This document shows, piece by piece, positions 54,442 to 61,709 of a DNA stretch of 64,000 nt. The notes under the pieces were generated by a model. That model did not search any database and was not told the origin of the DNA. It saw only the letters and a list, made by a program, of their open reading frames with translations. Positions within the stretch are counted from its first letter, which is position 1. Each line of letters opens with the position of its first letter. Both the position numbers and the translations under genes were made by a program. The DNA comes from Gammaproteobacteria bacterium (GTDB lineage: Bacteria; Pseudomonadota; Gammaproteobacteria; Xanthomonadales; Wenzhouxiangellaceae), in the NCBI GenBank assembly GCA_003565625.1, contig PXBD01000032.1:1-64000 (forward strand), written 5' to 3'.

Positions 54442-55851
54442 TCAGGAGGAGTAATACATATCGAACTCGACCGGGTGGGTCGACATCCGAAAACGCGTAA
54501 CTTCCTGCATTTTGAGGGCAATGTAGCCATCGATGAGGTCGTCGGAAAAGACATCACCGGCCTTCAGGAAGTCCCTGTCGCTGTCCAGTGCCTCCAGGGC
54601 CTGATCCAGCGCGTGACAGACCCGCGGGATGTTCTGTTCTTCTTCCGGCGGCAGATCGTAGAGATCCTTGTCCATTGGCGCGCCCGGATCGATCTTGTTG
54701 ACGATGCCGTCGAGGCCGGCCATCATCATGGCCGCGAAGGTCAGGTACGGGTTGCCGGCAGCGTCGCCGAAGCGCACCTCGATGCGTCGTGCCTTGTCGC
54801 TGGAGACCCATGGCACCCGGCAAGACGCCGACCGGTTACGGGCCGAGTAGGCCAGCAACACGGGGGCCTCGAAACCGGGCACCAGACGCTTGTAGCTGTT
54901 GGTGGCCGAATTGGCAAAGGCGTTGATGGCCCGGGCGTGCTTGAAAATGCCGCCGATGTAGTGCAGGGCGGTTTCGCTCAACCCACCATATCCATCACCG
55001 GCAAACAGGTTGGTGCCACCCTTGGCCAGCGACTGATGGACGTGCATGCCCGAGCCGTTGTCGCCGACCAGCGGCTTGGGCATGAAGGTGGCGGTGCGCC
55101 CGTGCAGATGAGCCACGTTCTGCACCACGTACTTGAGGATCAGCAGCTCGTCGGCCTTGCGGGTCAGGGTATTGAAGCGGGTGCCGATTTCACACTGACC
55201 GGCGGTGCCGACTTCGTGGTGGTGAACTTCGACCGGAATGCCGACGCTCTCCAGGGTGGCGCACATCATTGAGCGCAGGTCGGCCAGTCCATCGACCGGC
55301 GGAACCGGGAAGTAGCCGCCTTTGACCCGCGGTCGGTGGCCGTGGTTGCCATCCTCATACTCCTTGGCCGAATTCCAGGCCGCTTCCTCGGCGTCAATCT
55401 CGAAGAACGCGCCACTGATTTCGTTGCCGAAGCGCACCGAGTCGAACACGAAAAACTCCGGCTCCGGGCCGAAGAAAGCGGTGTCGGCCACGCCGCAGGC
55501 CTTCAGGTAGGCTTCCGCGCGCTTGGCCAGCGAGCGCGGGCATCGGCTGTACGGTTGCATTGTCGCCGGCTCGAGAATGTCGCAATTGATATTGAGCGTC
55601 TTGTGCTCGGCAAACGGATCAAGGAAGGTCGACTCGCAGTCCGGCATCAGTACCATGTCGGAATCGTTGATTCCTTTCCAGCCGATGATCGAGGAGCCAT
55701 CGAACATCTTGCCCTCGGTGAGCAGTTCCTCGTCGATGGCCGAACCCGGAACGCTGACGTGCTGTTCCTTGCCCAGCGTGTTGGCGAAACGAAAGTCGAC
55801 GAACTCGATGTCTTCGTCGCGGATGCGCTTGATGATTTCAGTCGGAGTCAT
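54442..55851 (-). CDS. glnA: glutamine synthetase, type I
   Basis: A 469-residue GSI protein has the expected landmarks: [18 protein letters not shown], the [18 protein letters not shown] latch, [13 protein letters not shown]-type loop ([11 protein letters not shown]), [16 protein letters not shown] and the adenylylation site [11 protein letters not shown] with its tyrosine, which marks a GSI-beta enzyme subject to GlnE control. It makes glutamine from glutamate, ammonia and ATP. A candidate sigma-54 promoter lies upstream, and ntrBC downstream. Confidence 0.97.
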   Translation of the reverse strand: MTPTEIIKRIRDEDIEFVDFRFANTLGKEQHVSVPGSAIDEELLTEGKMFDGSSIIGWKGINDSDMVLMPDCESTFLDPFAEHKTLNINCDILEPATMQPYSRCPRSLAKRAEAYLKACGVADTAFFGPEPEFFVFDSVRFGNEISGAFFEIDAEEAAWNSAKEYEDGNHGHRPRVKGGYFPVPPVDGLADLRSMMCATLESVGIPVEVHHHEVGTAGQCEIGTRFNTLTRKADELLILKYVVQNVAHLHGRTATFMPKPLVGDNGSGMHVHQSLAKGGTNLFAGDGYGGLSETALHYIGGIFKHARAINAFANSATNSYKRLVPGFEAPVLLAYSARNRSASCRVPWVSSDKARRIEVRFGDAAGNPYLTFAAMMMAGLDGIVNKIDPGAPMDKDLYDLPPEEEQNIPRVCHALDQALEALDSDRDFLKAGDVFSDDLIDGYIALKMQEVTRFRMSTHPVEFDMYYSS

Positions 55852-55893
55852 GTGCTTCTACGGTTCCCTTAGCGGTTTGGATGAATACGGCCT

Positions 55894-55911
55894 CATGCAA
55901 TGCACAAACCA
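55894..55911 (-). promoter_or_regulatory. candidate sigma-54 promoter of glnA
   Basis: The minus strand reads TGGTTTGTGCATTGCATG: GG (-24) and GC (-12) are separated by exactly 10 bases and the -12 half (TTGCA) is perfect, while the -24 half keeps TGG and a G but not CAC. Transcription would start near 55885, 34 bases before glnA. No convincing palindromic NtrC site is visible in the 55852-56034 gap. Confidence 0.45.
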
Positions 55912-56034
55912 TACCAAGTTTAAAAACTGCGCAGCATGGCGTTTTGTGGCTTGTGAGATCGGCAGGCCGCCCAGAAATTGGGCGGAATTTTGCTGCATCT
56001 GCTCTTTTTCTGAGCTGTGGGTGGTTCGTACTGC

Positions 56035-56667
56035 TCAGGCAGTCTTGATTTGCGGGTTGAGCGTATAGGTGCCGGTAAGGCTGGCATCGGCCAGGACGTG
56101 GCCTTGCATGGCCTGCAGTGCCTCCGGGCCGGTAAAGTCTTCGGCCAAGTCCAGTCGGTCGACGTCCAGCGCGTAGACCGTGAACACATAGCGATGCAGC
56201 AACTCGTCGTTCCAGGGCGGGCAGGGGCCATCGTAGCCCCGATAGGTGCCGGCCATGTCCGGGTCGCCGGCCATGAAACTCGTGTAGTCGTTGACGCCCT
56301 GGCGCGCGCCATCGGGCCCGGGTGGATTGTCCTTGCCCTTGGGCGTGATCCCATTGCTGCACTGGCCGGTACGGAGTTCGGTCACGGCGGGGTCGACATC
56401 GACCATGACCCAGTGGCAGAAGTCCACCCGCGCCAGGTCGGCTGGCAGGGTCTTGCCCTCCTGGTTGACATCATCGATCCGGGAAGGGACGTCAATGTCC
56501 ACGCACAGCACGGCAAAAGATCGTGTCGCCGGGGGGGTATCGTGCCAGGCCAGATGCGGCGACAGGTTGTCGGAAAGAGCCATCGGTGCATCGTCGGCCA
56601 GGCGGCCGAAGGCAAATCGCGGATCGATAGGCTGCTGGTCGGTCAGGTCATTGGAAGTCAGTTTCAC
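56035..56667 (-). CDS. PEBP (YbhB/YbcL) family protein
   Basis: A 210-residue protein of the phosphatidylethanolamine-binding/Raf-kinase-inhibitor-like family: NLSPHLAWHDTPPATRSFAVLCVDID, HWVMVDVDPAV, GYDGPCPPWNDELLHRYVFTVYALD. The DxDxP-type cluster (CVDIDVPSR) is part of the ligand site. No signal peptide, so cytosolic. Bacterial PEBPs have no firmly known substrate; anion or phospholipid binding is plausible. It is monocistronic between glnA and the divergent M14 peptidase gene (33-base gap). Confidence 0.85.
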   Translation of the reverse strand: MKLTSNDLTDQQPIDPRFAFGRLADDAPMALSDNLSPHLAWHDTPPATRSFAVLCVDIDVPSRIDDVNQEGKTLPADLARVDFCHWVMVDVDPAVTELRTGQCSNGITPKGKDNPPGPDGARQGVNDYTSFMAGDPDMAGTYRGYDGPCPPWNDELLHRYVFTVYALDVDRLDLAEDFTGPEALQAMQGHVLADASLTGTYTLNPQIKTA

Positions 56668-56700
56668 GTCGGCATTCCCATGCGGTTCGGATGAACCGTT

Positions 56701-59301
56701 ATGCTATCAGTCCAGTTCACACCCCGTCTGAATGCCGTGCCTGCATTGCCCCTGCGTTTTCTCACCCTTGTTTTGTGCTTCAGCCTGAGCGCTGGCCTGG
56801 CCGCGGCGCCGGGTCTGCCGGCCGATTTCGATCCGGATCCGGACCTGCGCAGTCCGGCCGAGTTTCTCGGCTTCGAGCCCGGTCAGTGGCATCCACGTCA
56901 CGACCAGGTCGCCGCCTACATGGCCTACCTGGCTGAAGCGTCCGACCGGGTCACGATCGAAGAGATTGGCCGCACCCACGGATTGCGACCGCTGCAGTTG
57001 CTGACCTTCACCACGCCCGAGCGCCAGCCGGAACTGGAACGTCTGCGTGCCGACCGGGTCCGGGCCAGCCGCGCCGGAGAGGGCCCGCCGGTCATCTGGC
57101 TGGGTTATTCGGTGCACGGGAATGAGGCTTCGGCGGCGTCCGCGGCGGTGGTCATGGCCTGGTATCTCGCTGCGGCGCGCAATGAGCAGGTGGTCGCCTG
57201 GCTCGAACAGGCCGTGATCGTCATGGAGCCGGTTCTCAATCCCGACGGGCTGGATCGCTTCGCCCACTGGGTCAATATGCACCGGGGCATGAACCGGAAC
57301 GCCGATCCGGCCGATCGCGAGCATCACGAAACCTGGCCGGGCGGCCGGACCAACTACTACTGGTTCGACCTCAATCGCGACTGGCTGCCGCTGGTCCACC
57401 CGGAATCACAGGCCCGTCTGGCGCACTATCATCTTTGGCGTCCGCACGTGCTGACCGACCACCATGAGATGGGGCCCAACAGCACCTATTTCTTTCAGCC
57501 GGGCGTCCCGGAGCGCAATAATCCCGTTACCCCGACGCGCAATTTCGAGCTGACCGCGGCCATCGCCGAGCACCATGGTCGACTACTGGACGAAGCCGGT
57601 GAGCCGTATTACACCCGCGAGACTTTCGATGACTATTATCTCGGCAAGGGCTCGACCTACCCCGATCTGACCGGCGGGGTCGGGATTCTTTTCGAGCAGG
57701 GCTCTGCCCGCGGTCATCGCCAGGACACCATCTATGGAGAGCGCACGTTCACCGACGCCGTGGCCAACCAGGTCCGAACCAGCATCTCCACGGTTGAAGG
57801 CGGCGTGGCGCTGGCCGACGAACTGATTGCCTACCAGGCTGAATTTTTTGCCGGTGCGCGGCGCCAGGCCAGTGCCGATCGCAATGCCGGCTGGGTCTTC
57901 GCCGATGACGGGGATGCTGCTCGCGGGCGCGCGCTGGCCGCCTTGTTGCTGCGCCATGACATCACCGTGATGCCGGTCACCGAGGAGGTGACCGTGGCCG
58001 GCCGGCAGCAGCCGGTGGGCACGGCCTGGGCGGTCCCTGCCGATCAGGACCACTACCGTTTCCTGCGCTCGGTGTTCGAGTTGGTGGATGAACTGCCCAT
58101 GGAAACCTTTTATGACGTCTCGACCTGGCCGCTGGCGCTGAGTTTCGATTTGCCGCTGGAACCGGTCCGGCGTCTGCCGGCGGTGGGTGAGGCCCTGGCG
58201 GCAGTCGAGCCGGTCCGGGCGTCAGCGCCGCCTGAGGATGCCGTGGCCTGGGTGGTGCGCTGGGATCAGCGCGCTGCCGCGCCGCTGCTGGGTGCCTTGC
58301 TGGCCGATGACTACAGGGTTCAGGTCATGACCAGGCCGACCCGGTTGCACGTGGGCGCGAACGCTGAACGTGAATTCATCCGCGGCAGCCTGGTCATTCA
58401 CCGCGGTCTGCAGCCAGCCCAGGCGCCCCCGGTGGCCGAGCGACTGGCCGAGTTGGCCGAGCGTCACGGCGCCGAAGTGCATGCGGTTCGCAGCGGTCTG
58501 GCCGTCGCCGGCTCCGATCTCGGAGCGCCCTCGGTGCCGCTGGTCGACCCGGTTCGACCCGTGCTGCTGGTCGGCAGCGGCCTGCGGGCGACGCATGCCG
58601 GTTATATCTGGCATTGGTTTGATCAGTATCTGCAGCAGCCGCTGACCCGGATCGATTGGCAGCGCCTGGGCCGGATCAATCTCACCGAATACACCCACCT
58701 GATCCTGCCCGACGGCAGCTATTCGATGCTGCCTGAAGAAGCTGCAGATCAACTGGCGGAATTTGTCCGCGCTGGCGGGGTTGTGCTGGCGGCCCGGCGC
58801 GCGGCTGCCTGGGTGGAAACGCTGCCGCTGGGCTGGGAGCTGGTCGAGCCGGATGCGGCTGAAGACGAGGCCATGGAGCCGTCGGAACGTCGCCCCTACG
58901 AGGCCTTTGAGCTCGACCGCGCGCGCGAGCTGATCGGCGGCAGTGTCCTGGGGGTGGAGCTTGACGTGTCGCATCCCCTGGCCTTTGGCTACACGCGCGA
59001 GGAATTGCCGGTGATGCGCCGGGGACGACACCTGCTCCAGGCGGCGACCAATCGCTATTCCAGCGTGGCGGTCTACAGCGACGAGGTGCGCTTGTCCGGC
59101 TACTTGGGAGAATCCAATCGCGAGCGTCTGGCCGGCACACCGGCCTTGAGCCTGACGCGTCATGGCCGCGGCGCGGTCGTGCGCATGGCCGATGACTACC
59201 TGTTCCGCGGCTACTGGCCGGGAACCGAGCGGCTGTTTGCCAATGCCTTGTACTTCAGCCGGATCGTCGGACCGACCCGGTTGCCCTCGGAAGAGGACTG
59301 A
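56701..59301 (+). CDS. exported M14-family zinc carboxypeptidase-like protein
   Basis: An 866-residue protein with a signal peptide (LTLVLCFSLSAGLAAA, after an Arg) and an M14 domain (about 60-370): zinc ligands in YSVHGNEASA (HxxE), a later DHHEMGPNSTYFF histidine and catalytic glutamate near GVGILFEQGSARGH. The C-terminal half (500-866) is a long beta/alpha region with no clear match. Similar large M14 proteins are common in Xanthomonadales and marine gammaproteobacteria and probably degrade extracellular or periplasmic peptides. Confidence 0.88.
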   Translation: MLSVQFTPRLNAVPALPLRFLTLVLCFSLSAGLAAAPGLPADFDPDPDLRSPAEFLGFEPGQWHPRHDQVAAYMAYLAEASDRVTIEEIGRTHGLRPLQLLTFTTPERQPELERLRADRVRASRAGEGPPVIWLGYSVHGNEASAASAAVVMAWYLAAARNEQVVAWLEQAVIVMEPVLNPDGLDRFAHWVNMHRGMNRNADPADREHHETWPGGRTNYYWFDLNRDWLPLVHPESQARLAHYHLWRPHVLTDHHEMGPNSTYFFQPGVPERNNPVTPTRNFELTAAIAEHHGRLLDEAGEPYYTRETFDDYYLGKGSTYPDLTGGVGILFEQGSARGHRQDTIYGERTFTDAVANQVRTSISTVEGGVALADELIAYQAEFFAGARRQASADRNAGWVFADDGDAARGRALAALLLRHDITVMPVTEEVTVAGRQQPVGTAWAVPADQDHYRFLRSVFELVDELPMETFYDVSTWPLALSFDLPLEPVRRLPAVGEALAAVEPVRASAPPEDAVAWVVRWDQRAAAPLLGALLADDYRVQVMTRPTRLHVGANAEREFIRGSLVIHRGLQPAQAPPVAERLAELAERHGAEVHAVRSGLAVAGSDLGAPSVPLVDPVRPVLLVGSGLRATHAGYIWHWFDQYLQQPLTRIDWQRLGRINLTEYTHLILPDGSYSMLPEEAADQLAEFVRAGGVVLAARRAAAWVETLPLGWELVEPDAAEDEAMEPSERRPYEAFELDRARELIGGSVLGVELDVSHPLAFGYTREELPVMRRGRHLLQAATNRYSSVAVYSDEVRLSGYLGESNRERLAGTPALSLTRHGRGAVVRMADDYLFRGYWPGTERLFANALYFSRIVGPTRLPSEED

Positions 59302-59320
59302 TAAGAGGGGATGGGCAGGG

Positions 59321-60082
59321 TCAGCCGGTGGCTTGACGCCGGCCGACCTCGTCGGCCTTCATGGCCATTTCTTCCAGCACCGACCGGTTGAGCACGCGCA
59401 CCAGTTTGCCGCGGACCTCGATCACCTCCTCGCGCTGCATGGCGCTCAGGGTGCGCGAGACCGTTTCGATGGTCAGGCCAAGATAGTTGGCGATGTCACG
59501 CCGGTCCATGGTCAGGCGGAACTGATCCGGATCCTGGTTGCGGCGCGCCAGCCGCCGGGACATGCTCATCAGGAACAAGGCCACCCGGGTGCGGGCGTCG
59601 AGACGTCCCACGACCAGCAGCAGTTCGCGTGTTTCGGCCATTTCCTCCGACAGCAGCCGCAGCATGACCTGGTTGAGCTTGGGGCTGGTTTTGAGCATGC
59701 TGACGAAATCCTTGAACGGAATTTCGCAGGTGCGGCTGTCTTCCAGGGCAACGGCGAAGCCCGGGTGACGCTCGCCGGAGATTGCGTCGAGCCCGATGAT
59801 TTCGCCGGGGAGGTAGAACGCAGAGACGATTTCATCGCCTTCCTGGGACAGTTGGTAGGCCTTGACCGAGCCGGATCGAACGACTGAAACCGTTTTCGCC
59901 GTCTGGCCACCGTGGAACAGATGGTCGCTGCGTTCCACCGGCTGCTGGCGCTTGAGAACACGGTTGATCTCTTCGCGCTCCTCGGCAGAGACGTCGTGGG
60001 CGAAACACAGACTGAACATGGAGCAGTCGTCGCACGAAGTCTCTTTCTGGCCGATTTCCGAAATTTTCGGCTTATCGCTCAC
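59321..60082 (-). CDS. fnr: FNR-family oxygen-sensing transcription regulator
   Basis: A 253-residue Crp/Fnr protein with three N-terminal cysteines (Cys17, Cys20, Cys26) plus Cys119, the four ligands of the oxygen-labile [4Fe-4S] cluster of FNR/ANR, a cNMP-like beta-roll, a dimerisation helix and a helix-turn-helix with the ETVSR recognition motif that reads TTGAT half sites. It controls anaerobic genes; perfect FNR boxes lie before the NapC/NirT gene (972-985) and hemN (61638-61651). It converges with the M14 gene and has its own promoter. Confidence 0.95.
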   Translation of the reverse strand: MSDKPKISEIGQKETSCDDCSMFSLCFAHDVSAEEREEINRVLKRQQPVERSDHLFHGGQTAKTVSVVRSGSVKAYQLSQEGDEIVSAFYLPGEIIGLDAISGERHPGFAVALEDSRTCEIPFKDFVSMLKTSPKLNQVMLRLLSEEMAETRELLLVVGRLDARTRVALFLMSMSRRLARRNQDPDQFRLTMDRRDIANYLGLTIETVSRTLSAMQREEVIEVRGKLVRVLNRSVLEEMAMKADEVGRRQATG

Positions 60083-60113
60083 GCATCCACTCCAACTCGA
60101 TCCATGGAGGAGG

Positions 60114-60141
60114 AGTATATCAGCAGTCGGTCACTTTCCAA
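60114..60141 (-). promoter_or_regulatory. candidate sigma-70 promoter of fnr
   Basis: The minus strand has TTGGAA (60136-60141), 16 bases, then TATACT (60114-60119), giving a start near 60107 and a short leader to ATG 60082. No FNR half-site is seen at it. Confidence 0.5.
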
Positions 60142-60142
60142 G

Positions 60143-60170
60143 CAAAACCCGTGATTACCGCATCACGGGT
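60143..60170 (-). terminator. rho-independent terminator of hemN
   Basis: ACCCGTGAT (60147-60155) and ATCACGGGT (60162-60170) form a perfect 9-pair stem with a 6-base loop; on the minus strand TTTTGCTT follows. It lies 3 bases beyond the hemN stop and insulates fnr. Confidence 0.72.
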
Positions 60171-60173
60171 CCA

Positions 60174-61568
60174 CTACACAATGCGAGAAAATCGACCCTG
60201 CTGTTCGCGGTTGGGCACCAGGTAGGCGTCAAAGACCTTGGCGATGGCGCGCAGGAACATCAGTCCGGCCGCGGTCACCCGGAAGCCACCTGGCTGCCAT
60301 TCGATCAGGCCGTCGTCGGCAAGAGGCTCCAGGCGTTCCAGTTCCGCGCTGAAATAGCTGCGGAACGACATCTGGAAAAATCGCTCGACCTCCTGGTAGA
60401 CCAGTTCCCCGGTGCACATTACCCGCTCGATGATGTCGGCCCGCACCCGGTCATCGGTGGTCCGCGTCAGCCCGCGGCAGGTGGCTGGCTGGCCCTGTTC
60501 GACAGCCATTCGCCAGTCCTGCAGCTTGCGCTGGTTCTGGGCAAAACTGTCGCCGATCTGGCTGATGGCGCTGGGGCCGAAGCTGATCAGGTCAAGGCCG
60601 CCGTGGGTGGAGTAGCCCTGGAAATTTCGCACCAGGGTGCCGTTGGCGCGTGCCTGAACCATGGAATCGCCCGGCAGCGCGAAGTGGTCCATGCCGATGA
60701 ATTCGTAGCCTGAATCCAGCAACCGGCTCAAGGTATTGCGGAAGATGGCCAGCTTGGTCGAGGGCGTTGGCAGTTGGTCGTTCTGAATCCGGGTCTGGCC
60801 TTTGAACAAGTGCGGCAGATGGGCGTAGTTGAACAGCGATAACCGGTCGGGCTTCAGGCTGAGCATGATTTCCACGGTCTGGGCGAACCCGGTGGTGGTC
60901 TGGAGCGGCAGGCCGTAGATCAGATCCACGCTGATGGAATCGAAACCAACCGCCCGGGCCGCGCCAATGGTGGCGCTGACAACGGCGGTATCGTGCACCC
61001 GGTTGACAGCCTGCTGCACCGCCGGATCAAGATCCTGCACGCCGATGGAGATGCGGTTGAAGCCGATTTCATGCAGGCGTTTGATGCCGGCCGGGTCGAC
61101 CGTGCGCGGATCGACCTCCAGCCCCAGTTCGCCGTCACGGGCGAAGCGGAACCGGGAACGAAGCAGATCCATCAGGTGCGCAAGTTGGTCCACACTCAGA
61201 AACGTGGGTGTGCCGCCGCCCAGATGCAGCTGGCGTATCCTGCGGTCGGCATCGAAGCGTGGCGCAATCAGATCCAGTTCGCGTTCCAGGGTGGCCAGAA
61301 ATTCATCACCAGCGCTTGGCGAGCGCGTGATGACCCGGTTGCAGCCGCAGTAAAAACACGGGCTGGAGCAGAACGGGACGTGCACATACAGCGACAGGTC
61401 AGGCGGTATCGGCAGCCGGTTGCTTTCATCAATGGCGCCGAGCAAAGCTTCCGGGCCGAAGCGGTCGCTGAACTGCACCGCGGTCGGGTAAGAGGTATAG
61501 CGCGGCCCTTCGCCGCCGTAGCGCTCGATCAGGTCGAGGTCGAAAGTGGGGCGTAGAAGTTCCGACAT
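60174..61568 (-). CDS. hemN: oxygen-independent coproporphyrinogen III oxidase (radical SAM)
   Basis: A 464-residue protein with the HemN N-terminal arm (MSELLRPTFDLDLIERYGGEGPRYTSYPT) and radical-SAM cluster motif CSSPCFYCGC (Cys67, Cys71, Cys74), HLGGGTPTFLS and VQDLDPAVQQAVNR. It decarboxylates coproporphyrinogen III without oxygen in anaerobic heme synthesis, supplying hemes for the multiheme cytochromes. ATG 61568 follows GGGGAA by 8 bases; the longer frame to 62249 runs antisense through the S9 peptidase gene. An FNR box lies 70 bases upstream of the start. Confidence 0.96.
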   Translation of the reverse strand: MSELLRPTFDLDLIERYGGEGPRYTSYPTAVQFSDRFGPEALLGAIDESNRLPIPPDLSLYVHVPFCSSPCFYCGCNRVITRSPSAGDEFLATLERELDLIAPRFDADRRIRQLHLGGGTPTFLSVDQLAHLMDLLRSRFRFARDGELGLEVDPRTVDPAGIKRLHEIGFNRISIGVQDLDPAVQQAVNRVHDTAVVSATIGAARAVGFDSISVDLIYGLPLQTTTGFAQTVEIMLSLKPDRLSLFNYAHLPHLFKGQTRIQNDQLPTPSTKLAIFRNTLSRLLDSGYEFIGMDHFALPGDSMVQARANGTLVRNFQGYSTHGGLDLISFGPSAISQIGDSFAQNQRKLQDWRMAVEQGQPATCRGLTRTTDDRVRADIIERVMCTGELVYQEVERFFQMSFRSYFSAELERLEPLADDGLIEWQPGGFRVTAAGLMFLRAIAKVFDAYLVPNREQQGRFSRIV

Positions 61569-61637
61569 CAGATGGTTCCCCGGTAAAACACCTTTGTAGA
61601 TGAGATGGAAGCTTAGCGCTCTGCTGCCCGGGGTGAT

Positions 61638-61651
61638 TTGATCAGTATCAA
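61638..61651. promoter_or_regulatory. perfect FNR box in the hemN / S9 peptidase divergent gap
   Basis: TTGATCAGTATCAA, a perfect 14-base FNR/ANR palindrome centred at 61644.5. For hemN a class II start at -41.5 would fall near 61603, with a weak TAAGCT -10 at 61609-61614 on the minus strand. The S9 gene begins 59 bases the other way, so it could also be affected. Confidence 0.85.
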
Positions 61652-61709
61652 TAAGCGCGGCCAATCTGATAAATTGATGCGTTCTAGCCGTTGCACCAAG
61701 GAAAAACGC

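Noticed and set aside
55852-56034. NtrC enhancer palindromes upstream of glnA
   Set aside because: No GCAC-N7/8-GTGC type palindrome could be found by eye.
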